The notes under the pieces are model-generated. The model saw only the letters and a list, made by a program, of their open reading frames with translations, had not been told where the DNA came from and did not search any database. Source: Streptomyces sp. YPW6 (lineage in GTDB: Bacteria; Actinomycetota; Actinomycetes; Streptomycetales; Streptomycetaceae). From it: a stretch of DNA of 64,000 bases. Location of the stretch: contig NZ_CP076457.1 in NCBI RefSeq assembly GCF_018866325.1, forward strand, positions 7,227,001-7,291,000, in the 5' to 3' direction. Shown here piece by piece: positions 8,126 to 16,133 of this stretch; positions within the stretch are counted from its first letter, which is position 1, and every line of letters starts with the position of its first letter. The position numbers and the translations under genes were made by a program.

Positions 8126-8890
8126 ATGAGCACCATCCGAGGGGCCAGGGAACGCGCCCGTATCGAAGTGACCGCGGCCATCAAGGACGAGGCCAGGAAG
8201 CAACTCGCCGAACAGGGCGCGCCGAAGCTCTCGCTGCGGGCCGTCGCCCGGGAGCTGGGCATGGTCTCCTCCGCGCTCTACCGCTACTTCCCCAGCCGTG
8301 ACGACCTGCTCACCGCCTTGATCGTCGACGCGTTCGACGCGATCGGAGCGGTCGCGGAACAAGCGGTGGCCGATCGAACCGTTGCGGAACAAGCAGTCGC
8401 AGAACACGCGGAGGGGGAGCGGCAGTCGGGTGTGCGGGCTGCTGAGGCGCCGCCCGCCGAGCGCTGGGTCGCCGTCGCATGTGCCGTACGGGAATGGGCG
8501 CTCGCCCACCCCCATGAATACGCCCTGATCTACGGATCGCCCGTCCCCGGCTACATCGCCCCGATGGACACCGTGGGACCCGCGGCGCGCGTGGGCCTGG
8601 TCCTCATCGACATCGTCCGTGGCGCGTTCCGGTCCGGCGACCTCACCCTGCCGCCGCTCGCGGACGAACTGCGCGCCGACGCGGAGCGGATGGCCGCCGA
8701 TTTCGCGGAGGGGGTCCCGCCCGAGTCGGTGGCCGCCCTGGTCGCCGCCTGGGCGCAGCTGTTCGGCCTGATCTCCTTCGAGCTGTTCGGCCAGTTCAAC
8801 CGGGTCGTCGAGGAACGCGAGGCGCTGTTCAGACAGGCCGCCGGTGGGCTGGCCCGCTCGGTGGGCCTGCGCGACGCGGGTACGGGCTGA
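8126..8890 (+). CDS. TetR family transcriptional regulator
   Basis: 254 residues from ATG 8126. The N-terminal HTH is clear (LSLRAVARELGMVSSALYRYFPSRDDLLTALI). The C-terminal domain resembles the WHG type of Streptomyces TetR proteins, with an insert rich in Ala/Glu and Val (roughly residues 75-110) including repeated AEQAV units. It probably represses itself and the divergent nitroreductase through the two palindromes between them. The ligand is unknown. A longer in-frame start at 8078 would run over an operator and is less likely. Confidence 0.88.
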   Translation: MSTIRGARERARIEVTAAIKDEARKQLAEQGAPKLSLRAVARELGMVSSALYRYFPSRDDLLTALIVDAFDAIGAVAEQAVADRTVAEQAVAEHAEGERQSGVRAAEAPPAERWVAVACAVREWALAHPHEYALIYGSPVPGYIAPMDTVGPAARVGLVLIDIVRGAFRSGDLTLPPLADELRADAERMAADFAEGVPPESVAALVAAWAQLFGLISFELFGQFNRVVEEREALFRQAAGGLARSVGLRDAGTG

Positions 8891-8950
8891 CGGGGCCGGG
8901 TGCCGTCCTGGCGGCGCCCGCCCCCACCTGCCCCCGTCGGTCCGGGAACC

Positions 8951-9742
8951 TCAGCCGACGGCCGAATTGTCCGTCCAGAGCCGGGCCACCGCGCGGTCCC
9001 CGCGCAGCGTGACCGCCGTGAGCGGCAGCCGGTTCCAGAGGGTGAGGAAGAGTCCCTCGGCCGTTCCGCTCAGTTCGCAGTCCACCCGCTCCGCGCCGTC
9101 GGACTCACCGGTGGCGTCGGACTTCCCCGTGCCGTCGCCGTCCGGGCCCGCCGTGCGAACGGCACGCGGCGGCTCCTGGGAGATCCGCACCGTCCAGGTC
9201 GCCTCCGTGTCCACGGCCCGCACCCGGAGCGTGCGCGGTTCATCGGAGCGCACCTGGCTGCTGGGCCGGGCGTGGAAGCCGGTGAGGAGTTCGTCGATGC
9301 CGTCGGCGGCCCGGTCCGCGGACACCGGGGTCAGCGGACCGCCGAGCGCCGATTCCGCGTCAACCCGGTGCACGGTCGTCTCGTTCAGCTGACGGCGCGA
9401 CCAGAAGGCCAGCGGCGAGGGGGCCGGCAGGAAGGTCCAGCACTCCAGGTCGGCCGGCGCTTCCTCCAGGGACCGGACCAGATGGTGGTGGCCTTCGCGG
9501 AACCAGGCCAGCAGTTCGGCTCCGTCGAGATCGGGCTCGCCGCCGTCGGGGTGGTAGGAGGTGTGTCCCTCGGTGACGAACGCCGCCGCCCACCGGTGCA
9601 CCATCCCGGTGTGCCGCAGCAGATGGCGTATCTGCCAGCCGGGGCAGGTCGGGACGGATGCGCCGGGACCGGCCTGCTCGGCGGCCGCTGCGAGCAGCCG
9701 CCCCTCGTCGGACAGCGACGCGATGAGTTCGGTGATCTGCAT
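8951..9742 (-). CDS. Maleylpyruvate isomerase-like, mycothiol-dependent family protein
   Basis: 263 residues from ATG 9742. The N-terminal DinB-like four-helix domain shows the motif VPTCPGWQIRHLLRHTGMVHRW, where the His residues are metal ligands in the mycothiol-dependent maleylpyruvate isomerase family. ETTVHRVDAE supplies a further His. The C-terminal domain is the family's second domain (ending VARLWTDNSAVG). In actinobacteria these proteins are thought to use mycothiol in S-transfer or detoxification; the substrate is not evident. An acidic Asp/Gly/Ser-rich insert lies at about residues 200-220. Confidence 0.82.
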   Translation of the reverse strand: MQITELIASLSDEGRLLAAAAEQAGPGASVPTCPGWQIRHLLRHTGMVHRWAAAFVTEGHTSYHPDGGEPDLDGAELLAWFREGHHHLVRSLEEAPADLECWTFLPAPSPLAFWSRRQLNETTVHRVDAESALGGPLTPVSADRAADGIDELLTGFHARPSSQVRSDEPRTLRVRAVDTEATWTVRISQEPPRAVRTAGPDGDGTGKSDATGESDGAERVDCELSGTAEGLFLTLWNRLPLTAVTLRGDRAVARLWTDNSAVG

Positions 9743-10105
9743 GGCGGCGATTGTGCCAGGGGCGGAGGTCCGGCCGGCGTGCGGCGGCGGTCCCCTCACC
9801 CCGTCAGGATCGGGCCGCCCCCAGCTGAACACGTCGCCCCCCGAAGCGGGTTCAGGCCGACGCACCGGACGGCGCGGGCGCGCTCGTCGCCGCCCCGCCC
9901 CCGGGAGCGACGACGAGCGCAGGACACGGGGAGCGCGGCTCGCCGCTGCGATACCGGCGGTGCGGCGGCGGCCCGTGCGCTCCGGCGTGCGGCGCGACTT
10001 GCGCCGCACGCCGCCCGGTCCCGGGGTGCGGCCGTGGCCGGAACGGCATCCCCGGACCGGCCCTGGACGTCCGGAAGGCCCCCGGATCATGGGAGACTCG
10101 CCCCC
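9743..10105. other. Divergent intergenic region with a long hairpin
   Basis: No gene is seen in this 363-bp gap between two divergent starts. A perfect 13-bp inverted repeat with a 5-nt loop (CGGCGTGCGGCGC, gactt, GCGCCGCACGCCG) lies at 9983-10013, about 90 bp before the ROK regulator. It may be a regulatory or attenuator structure in that leader. Confidence 0.5.
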
Positions 10106-11320
10106 ATGAACGGCAAGGCGACCACCACCCGGACCAAGCTGGAGAGGGGCCGCAGTGCGCTGGGGCCCGCGCTGGAACTGGTCCACACCGGACGCGCCCC
10201 CACCCGGGCCGTCCTCACCTCCGAACTGGGCGTCACCCGCGCCACGGCCGGGGCGGTCGCCGCGGAACTGGAGGCGCTCGGGCTGATCCGGGTCGACTCC
10301 AGCCCCGGTGCGGCCGCCGGGTCCCAGGGCCGGCCCTCGCACCGGCTGTCCGTTCGGGAGACCGGCCCCGTCGTCCTTGCCGCTCAGGTGCACGCCGACG
10401 GCTTCCGGGCCGCGCTCGTCGGGCTCGGCGGCCGCATCGTCGCCACCTCACCGGGCTGCGTCGCGGTGATGGCCGACCCCGCACAGGTGCTCGGCGAGGT
10501 CGTGGAAGCGGGAGCGGAACTGCTGCGCGCGAGCGGGCTGCGCTGCGTCGGCGCCGGGCTCGCCGTGCCCTCGGCGGTCGCCGAACCGGAGGGGACCGCC
10601 CTCAACCCGCTGCACATCGCCTGGCCCGCCGGCTCCCCGGTCCGGGACATCTTCGCCGCCTGCGTACGCCGGGCGGGCATCACCGGACCCGCGTTCACCG
10701 GCAACGACGTCAACCTCACCGCGCTGGCCGAGCACCGGCACGGCGCCGGCCGGGGCGCCCAGCACCTGCTGTGCGTGGCGACCGGCCACCGGGGAGTCGG
10801 CGGGGCCCTCGTCCTCGACGGCCGCCTGCACAGCGGGAGTTCGGGCCTCGCCCTGGAGGTGGGCCATCTCACCGTGAACCCCGAGGGGCGGCCCTGCCAC
10901 TGCGGCGGGCGCGGCTGCCTCGACGTGGAGACCGACCCGCTGGCCTTCCTCACCACCGCACGCCGCGAACCCGGGCCCGAGGAGTCCCTCCTGAAGCAGG
11001 CCGGGAACCTGCTCCGCACGGAGTACGACGACCCGGCGGTACGGCAGGCCGCCGAGGCGCTGATCGACCGCCTGGGCCTGGGACTCGCCGGGCTGGTGAA
11101 CATCCTCAACCCCGACCGCGTCATCCTCGGCGGTCTCCACCGCGACCTGCTGGAGGCGGACCCGGAGCGGCTGCGCGCCGTCGTCGCCGACCGGAGTCTG
11201 TGGGGGCGCAGCGGCAGTGTGCCGATCCTGCCGTGCACCCTCGCCCACAACAGCCTGGTCGGCGCCGCCGAACTGGCCTGGCAGCCGGTCCTCGACGACC
11301 CGCTCGCCGCGCTGGCCTGA
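10106..11320 (+). CDS. ROK family transcriptional regulator (NagC/XylR type)
   Basis: 404 residues from ATG 10106. An N-terminal winged-helix region (PTRAVLTSELGVTRATAGAV) precedes a ROK sugar-binding domain with the zinc signature CHCGGRGCLDVE (about residues 265-276). Proteins of this form repress sugar catabolic or transport genes until an inducer binds. No sugar operon adjoins it, so the target is unknown. The reading frame extends far upstream in frame, but that stretch is antisense to the neighbouring isomerase and is not real. Confidence 0.87.
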   Translation: MNGKATTTRTKLERGRSALGPALELVHTGRAPTRAVLTSELGVTRATAGAVAAELEALGLIRVDSSPGAAAGSQGRPSHRLSVRETGPVVLAAQVHADGFRAALVGLGGRIVATSPGCVAVMADPAQVLGEVVEAGAELLRASGLRCVGAGLAVPSAVAEPEGTALNPLHIAWPAGSPVRDIFAACVRRAGITGPAFTGNDVNLTALAEHRHGAGRGAQHLLCVATGHRGVGGALVLDGRLHSGSSGLALEVGHLTVNPEGRPCHCGGRGCLDVETDPLAFLTTARREPGPEESLLKQAGNLLRTEYDDPAVRQAAEALIDRLGLGLAGLVNILNPDRVILGGLHRDLLEADPERLRAVVADRSLWGRSGSVPILPCTLAHNSLVGAAELAWQPVLDDPLAALA

Positions 11321-11411
11321 GCCCCCGCTCCGTCCACCGCGGGGAGAGAAGCGGTGCCACCGCGGCAAGGGAAGGGGTGCCACCGCCCGGAGCGTGAGGG
11401 GCGCGGACCGC

Positions 11412-11930
11412 TCAGCCGACGACGGCCGACCGGGCGGGCAGGGACACGATGTCCTCGGGGGTGATGGTCACGGCTCCGAACGGCCCGTCGGTCATCGACC
11501 CGTAGACCGCGAGCGGCGGCAGGGTCGAGGCTCCGGTGGCCGCCGGCAGCGTGAACCAGACGGCCTTCCCGGCCGTTCCGACCGGCCGGACGCCCCAGCT
11601 CTCGCTGACAGCGGCGATCAGCGCCAGACCCCGGCCCGACGTGGCGAACGAGTCCGCCTCGTTCACCGTGGGCAGGCGCGGATCGTGGTCGTGGACGGAG
11701 ACCGTCAGACGGTCGAGCAGCAGCTCGATGTCGACGGTGCACGACTTGTCCGGCTGTGCGTGCCGGTGAACGTTGGTGAGAAGCTCGGTGACGCCCAGGG
11801 CCGCCTGGTCGATCAGAGGATCGAGATGCCAGTAGCGCAGTTGCGCCGAGATGATCCTGCGGACTTGACCGATCCGCGACGGCAGGGCCTGGAGCTCCAC
11901 CGTGCAGTGCCTGCTTGGCTCGCTGATCAC
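11412..11930 (-). CDS. ATP-binding protein, anti-sigma regulatory factor type (HATPase_c)
   Basis: 172 residues. It has the GHKL N box (ALGVTELLTNVHRHA) and glycine motif (TSGRGLALI) of RsbW/SpoIIAB-like proteins. Streptomyces encode many of these; they bind sigma or anti-anti-sigma factors, or act as small kinases, in the cytoplasm. No sigma factor adjoins it. The C-terminal tail beyond the ATPase fold (after VWFTLP) is unusual and may be a partner-specific extension. Confidence 0.82.
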   Translation of the reverse strand: MISEPSRHCTVELQALPSRIGQVRRIISAQLRYWHLDPLIDQAALGVTELLTNVHRHAQPDKSCTVDIELLLDRLTVSVHDHDPRLPTVNEADSFATSGRGLALIAAVSESWGVRPVGTAGKAVWFTLPAATGASTLPPLAVYGSMTDGPFGAVTITPEDIVSLPARSAVVG

Positions 11931-12039
11931 GGCTGCGACTCCCCGAAATAGGTCCGGAAGAAGAGAAGAGACGCGAACGGGCCCGGCGGACGACTGACTG
12001 CCGAATCCGCTCTGCTCTTGTCGTGTCTGCTCGTGTCGC

Positions 12040-12065
12040 GCGACCCGGTCCGTGGAGCGGGTCGC
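12040..12065. terminator. Hairpin between two minus-strand genes
   Basis: Arms GCGACCCG (12040-12047) and CGGGTCGC (12058-12065) with a 10-nt loop. It lies downstream of the 12165-12482 gene on the minus strand and could end its transcript. Confidence 0.4.
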
Positions 12066-12164
12066 TCTGTCACCGGTACTGCACCTTCAGTGACGTGGAA
12101 CCAGCGTGGCCCAGGGGCTACGGCTCCGCAACTCGCGGCGGAGCCCGGCAGCCGTAGCCGCAGG

Positions 12165-12482
12165 TCAGTCCCGGCGCCCACGCGCGTTGGTCAGCGTCTC
12201 CAGGAAGCGCCGCAGCGGAGCCGCCCCGTCGCGCCTGCGGTTGCGCTGCCCCATCGTCAACCGGTAGCGCACCCCGTTCACCCGGGCGATGACGGAATCC
12301 GCCGCGATGAACCACCACGTGCGGGCACTCACCGTGCCCACGGGGGCGCTGTCGATCTCCCGCCCGGTGCTCGTCAGGAGCGACAGCCGGCCGTCCTTCA
12401 CCACCACCTGACCTGCCCTGGTCAGCGATCTGGTGAACCGTTCGATCCTGACTCCCGACGCACTGAACTCGACGTCCGCCAT
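12165..12482 (-). CDS. Small hypothetical protein, possibly PH-like
   Basis: 105 residues from ATG 12482, not firmly recognised. Alternating beta-rich segments (VEFSASGVRIERF, QVVVKDGRLSLLTSTG, TWWFIAADSVIARVNGVRYRLTM) and a basic C-terminal helix resemble a pleckstrin-like barrel. It has no signal peptide or membrane segment. It is on the same strand as the ATPase at 11412 but separated by about 230 bp with a hairpin, so probably transcribed alone. Confidence 0.65.
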   Translation of the reverse strand: MADVEFSASGVRIERFTRSLTRAGQVVVKDGRLSLLTSTGREIDSAPVGTVSARTWWFIAADSVIARVNGVRYRLTMGQRNRRRDGAAPLRRFLETLTNARGRRD

Positions 12483-12718
12483 CGCGGATTCGCCCCCCCT
12501 TCGCCGCTACTCCTGCTGTTGCAGTGTGCCCGGACGCGGGCCGGACCGCCAGAGGGCCCGGAAGCCCGCCGCACGGCCGCCCGCACCGCCCGTCACAGCC
12601 GCCCCGCAGACGATGCCCAAAGGCAGCGCTATGGGCCATCAAAGTGAACGTTTGCGCAGGTGGGGCGCCTATCGTGGGAGATGGGAGCACCGGATCGACG
12701 ACCAACAGGAGCAGGCCC

Positions 12719-13852
12719 ATGGAGACCAGTGAACACGCGGCCCGGAGCGGAGCCAGGGCGACCGTGGACGTCGACCGCAGCGACCCTGAGTACCGGTCCT
12801 GGCTGAAGGAGGCCGTCCGCAAGGTCCAGGCCGACGCGAACCGCTCCGCCGACACCCACCTGCTGCGCTTCCCGTTGCCCGAGGCGTGGGGCATCGACCT
12901 CTACCTCAAGGACGAGTCCACCCACCCCACCGGCAGCCTCAAGCACCGCCTGGCCCGTTCGCTCTTCCTGTACGGGCTCTGCAACGGCTGGATCCGGCCG
13001 GGCAAGCCGGTCATCGAGGCGTCGAGCGGCTCGACCGCGGTGTCGGAGGCGTACTTCGCCAAGCTGATCGGCGTCCCGTTCATCGCCGTGATGCCGCGCA
13101 CCACCAGCCCCGAGAAGTGCCGCCTCATCGAATTCCACGGCGGGCAGTGCCACTTCGTGGACGACTCGCGCACCATGTACGAGCAGTCCGCGGCGCTCGC
13201 CGCCGAGACCGGCGGACACTACATGGACCAGTTCACCTACGCGGAGCGCGCCACCGACTGGCGCGGCAACAACAACATCGCGGAGTCGATCTACCAGCAG
13301 CTGCGCCTGGAGCGCTACCCGGAACCCGCCTGGATCGTCGCCACCGCCGGGACCGGCGGCACCTCGGCGACCATCGCCCGCTACGTCCACTACCTCCAGC
13401 ACGACACCCGTATCTGCGTGCCCGATCCGGAGAACTCCTGCTTCTTCGACGGCTGGACCGACCACGACCCGCACGCCACGAGCGACCGCGGCTCGCGCAT
13501 CGAGGGCATCGGCCGCCCGCGCATGGAGCCCAGCTTCGTGCCCGGTGCCATCGACCGGATGATGAAGGTGCCCGACGCCGCCAGTGTGGCCGCCGTCCGC
13601 GCCCTGGAGCGCGCCATCGGCCGCAAGGCGGGCGGCTCCACCGGCACCGGACTGTGGAGCGCGTTCAAGCTGATCGCCGAGATGGTGGCGCGCGGCGAGC
13701 AGGGCAGCGTCGTCACGCTGCTGTGCGACCCGGGCGACCGCTACCTGGACAAGTACTACTCCGACTCCTGGCTGGAGGAACAGGGCCTGGACATCTCCCC
13801 GTACGCCGCCGCCATCGACGACTTCCTCGCCACCGGCACCTGGCCCTGCTGA
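12719..13852 (+). CDS. PLP-dependent cysteine synthase-like / L-cysteine desulfhydrase (Cds1-like)
   Basis: 377 residues from ATG 12719, preceded by AGGAGC. It is a fold-type II PLP enzyme: the Schiff-base lysine is K75 in HPTGSLKHR, the substrate loop is SSGSTAVSE and the phosphate-binding loop is TAGTGGTSATIARY. The form matches actinobacterial Cds1 (M. tuberculosis Rv3684), which breaks cysteine down to pyruvate, ammonia and hydrogen sulfide, rather than CysK/CysM biosynthetic enzymes. It appears to be a single-gene unit. Confidence 0.85.
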   Translation: METSEHAARSGARATVDVDRSDPEYRSWLKEAVRKVQADANRSADTHLLRFPLPEAWGIDLYLKDESTHPTGSLKHRLARSLFLYGLCNGWIRPGKPVIEASSGSTAVSEAYFAKLIGVPFIAVMPRTTSPEKCRLIEFHGGQCHFVDDSRTMYEQSAALAAETGGHYMDQFTYAERATDWRGNNNIAESIYQQLRLERYPEPAWIVATAGTGGTSATIARYVHYLQHDTRICVPDPENSCFFDGWTDHDPHATSDRGSRIEGIGRPRMEPSFVPGAIDRMMKVPDAASVAAVRALERAIGRKAGGSTGTGLWSAFKLIAEMVARGEQGSVVTLLCDPGDRYLDKYYSDSWLEEQGLDISPYAAAIDDFLATGTWPC

Positions 13853-13899
13853 GGGCCCGCGTCCGGACCCGGCCCTGCCGGGAGCTCGCGTCCGGCCGC

Positions 13900-14379
13900 T
13901 CAGGGCGTCGTCGCCGCCAGCCGCGCGTCCAGGCGGCGCACGGCGTTCCGGAAGGACCGGCCCACCCCGGCCCGGCCCAGGCTCAGCACCAGGCGGAAGA
14001 GCCCCGTCCCGTCGGCGGCGAAGGTCCACTGCACCCGGGTGCCCGGCCCCTCCGGAGTGAGCCGCCACTCCTCCAGCAGGGCCCGCAGGCCGGGTGCGTT
14101 GGTCTCGTCGACCCGGTAGGCGTAGCAGCTGCCCGGTTCGGTGACCACGATCGTCTCGCGGAAACGGACACCGCCCCGAAGCCGCACCTCTCGGCCCGCG
14201 CCCGCCTCGGTGGGCGCGGCCCGGGTGACGGCGGTGAACCAGGACGGCCAGGACGCGACGTCGTCGGCGAGTGCCCGGTACACCACGTCCGGCGGCGCGG
14301 ACACCTCGGCGGCGAACACCAGCCGCATCGGCGCGGAGTCGGTGAACTCCCTGCCCACGGTACGGAGTCGGCGTGCCAT
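13900..14379 (-). CDS. SRPBCC / polyketide cyclase-like protein
   Basis: 159 residues. It has the START-like pattern: an N-terminal strand (MRLVFAAEVSAPPDVVYRALADDVASWPSW), a helix-grip core and a C-terminal helix (GRSFRNAVRRLDARLA). Members bind hydrophobic ligands or act as cyclases; no pathway is indicated. ATG 14379 is preferred because GGAGG lies 8 nt upstream; GTG 14388 is possible but sits on that binding site. The gene lies just downstream of the SDR/DUF2867 gene on the same strand. Confidence 0.8.
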   Translation of the reverse strand: MARRLRTVGREFTDSAPMRLVFAAEVSAPPDVVYRALADDVASWPSWFTAVTRAAPTEAGAGREVRLRGGVRFRETIVVTEPGSCYAYRVDETNAPGLRALLEEWRLTPEGPGTRVQWTFAADGTGLFRLVLSLGRAGVGRSFRNAVRRLDARLAATTP

Positions 14380-14479
14380 CCTGTGCACCTCCCGGCGGTC
14401 CGCGGTCTGCGGTGTAGGGCCTGTGAGCGCACCCTAGCGGCCGGACCGGCAGTTGTCTGTACCAGTGCCGGTCACCGCG

Positions 14480-16033
14480 TCACGACCGGTGTCCGGCACC
14501 CGCCCGCGCCTCCTCGGCCGCGGCCGCCTCGGCGATGTTGCGCGCCATGCCGCCGAACACCACCGAGTGGAAAGGCCACACGCTCCACCAGTACGCGTGG
14601 CCGAACAGCCCGCGCGGATGGAACAGCGCGCGTTGCCCGTACATCGTCCGGCCCCGCTCGTCGCGGCGCACCGACAGCTCCAGCCAGGCCAGGCCCGGCA
14701 CCCGCATCTCGGCCCGCAGCCGCAGCAGTTCGCCCGGCACGATCTCCTCCACCCGCCAGAAGTCCAGCGAGTCGCCCACCCGCAGATGCTGGGCGTCCCG
14801 TCGGCCGCGCCGCAGCCCCACCCCGCCGACGAGCCGGTCGAGCCAGCCCCGTACCGCCCAGGCCAGCGGGAAGGAGTACCAGCCGTTCTCCCCGCCGATG
14901 CCCTCGATCACCCGCCACAGCGCCTCGGGCCCGACGGACACGGCCATCTCCCGCTCGTCGCGGTAGAGGCTGCCGCCCGCCCAGTCCGGGTCGGTGGGCA
15001 GCGGATCGCTCGGCGCGCCCGGCACCGCGGCGTTGGACCAACGGGTGTCGACCCGCGCCTCCTGAATCCGTTGCAGGGCCAGCCGCAGCGCCCGGTCGAA
15101 GCCGATGGTCCCCTCCGGCGGATCGGGGACGTACTCCTTGATGTCCTGCTCCGCGCAGACCACCTCGTGGCGCAGCGACTCCGTGAGCGGCCGGGCGATG
15201 GAGCTGGGCACCGGAGTGACCAGCCCGACCCAGCGGCTGGAGAGCGTCGGGGTGAGCACCGGCACCGGCAGGATGACGCGCGGCCGCAGCCCGGCCACCG
15301 CCGCATAGCGCTGCATCATGTCCCGGTACGTCATGACGTCCGGGCCCCCGATGTCGAAGGACCGGTTCACCTCCGCAGGCAGCTCCGCGCACCCCACCAG
15401 GTAGCGGATCACGTCCCGGACGGCCACCGGCTGGATCCGGGTCCGGACCCAGCTCGGGGTGACCATCACCGGCAGCCGCTCCGTGAGATACCGCAGCATC
15501 TCGAACGAGGCGGAACCCGAGCCGATGACGATCGCCGCGCGCAGCACCGCCGTCGGCACCCCGGACCGCAGCAGGAGGTGTCCCACCTCGGCCCGTGAAC
15601 GCAAGTGCGGTGACAGGTCCTCCTCCGGCACCCCGGCCGGAGTCAGCCCGCCCAGGTACACGATCCGGCGCACCCCCGCCGCGCGCGCCTGTTCGCCGAA
15701 GATCCGGGCCGCCCTGCGGTCGGTCTCCTCGAAGGACGATCCGGTGCCGAGCGCGTGCACCAGGTAGTACGCCACATCGACGCCGCGCATCGCCTCGGCC
15801 AGGGAGCCGGCGTCGGTGACGTCACCGCGCACCACCTCGACCCGGTCCGCCCAGGGGTAGTCGCGCAGCTTCTGCGGTGTTCTCGCCAGGGCCCGTACCC
15901 GGTGTCCGGAGTCCAGCAGGGCGGGCACCAGCCGGCCGCCGATGTATCCGCTGGCCCCCGTCACCAGACAGCGCGGGGCCGTTCCGTCGGGCAGTTCCGT
16001 GCTCTTGCCGGGGTCGTCCTCAAGATCCGTCAC
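14480..16033 (-). CDS. SDR family NAD(P)-binding protein with C-terminal DUF2867 domain
   Basis: 517 residues. The N-terminal half is an atypical short-chain dehydrogenase with the nucleotide loop CLVTGASGYIGGRLVPAL (TGxxGxxG) and the YLVHALG region. The C-terminal half (from about residue 345) is a DUF2867/SRPBCC-like domain with PGLAWLELSVRRDERGRT and several Trp residues near the end. Such two-domain proteins are common in actinobacteria and uncharacterised; a role in modifying a lipid or quinone is only a guess. It likely shares a transcript with the SRPBCC gene downstream. Confidence 0.85.
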   Translation of the reverse strand: MTDLEDDPGKSTELPDGTAPRCLVTGASGYIGGRLVPALLDSGHRVRALARTPQKLRDYPWADRVEVVRGDVTDAGSLAEAMRGVDVAYYLVHALGTGSSFEETDRRAARIFGEQARAAGVRRIVYLGGLTPAGVPEEDLSPHLRSRAEVGHLLLRSGVPTAVLRAAIVIGSGSASFEMLRYLTERLPVMVTPSWVRTRIQPVAVRDVIRYLVGCAELPAEVNRSFDIGGPDVMTYRDMMQRYAAVAGLRPRVILPVPVLTPTLSSRWVGLVTPVPSSIARPLTESLRHEVVCAEQDIKEYVPDPPEGTIGFDRALRLALQRIQEARVDTRWSNAAVPGAPSDPLPTDPDWAGGSLYRDEREMAVSVGPEALWRVIEGIGGENGWYSFPLAWAVRGWLDRLVGGVGLRRGRRDAQHLRVGDSLDFWRVEEIVPGELLRLRAEMRVPGLAWLELSVRRDERGRTMYGQRALFHPRGLFGHAYWWSVWPFHSVVFGGMARNIAEAAAAEEARAGAGHRS

Positions 16034-16133
16034 CTGTCCCAGTGTGACACCGGACGGCTCCCGGGACCGGTCGAGGACTCCGTACGGGCCCGCGCGCCGT
16101 CGCCACGGTGACCGCGCCCGGCTCCGGGACGGC

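Noticed and set aside
8900..10105. 400-residue upstream extension of the ROK regulator frame
   Set aside because: It is antisense to the isomerase gene and Arg/Pro/Gly-rich; the HTH begins right after ATG 10106.
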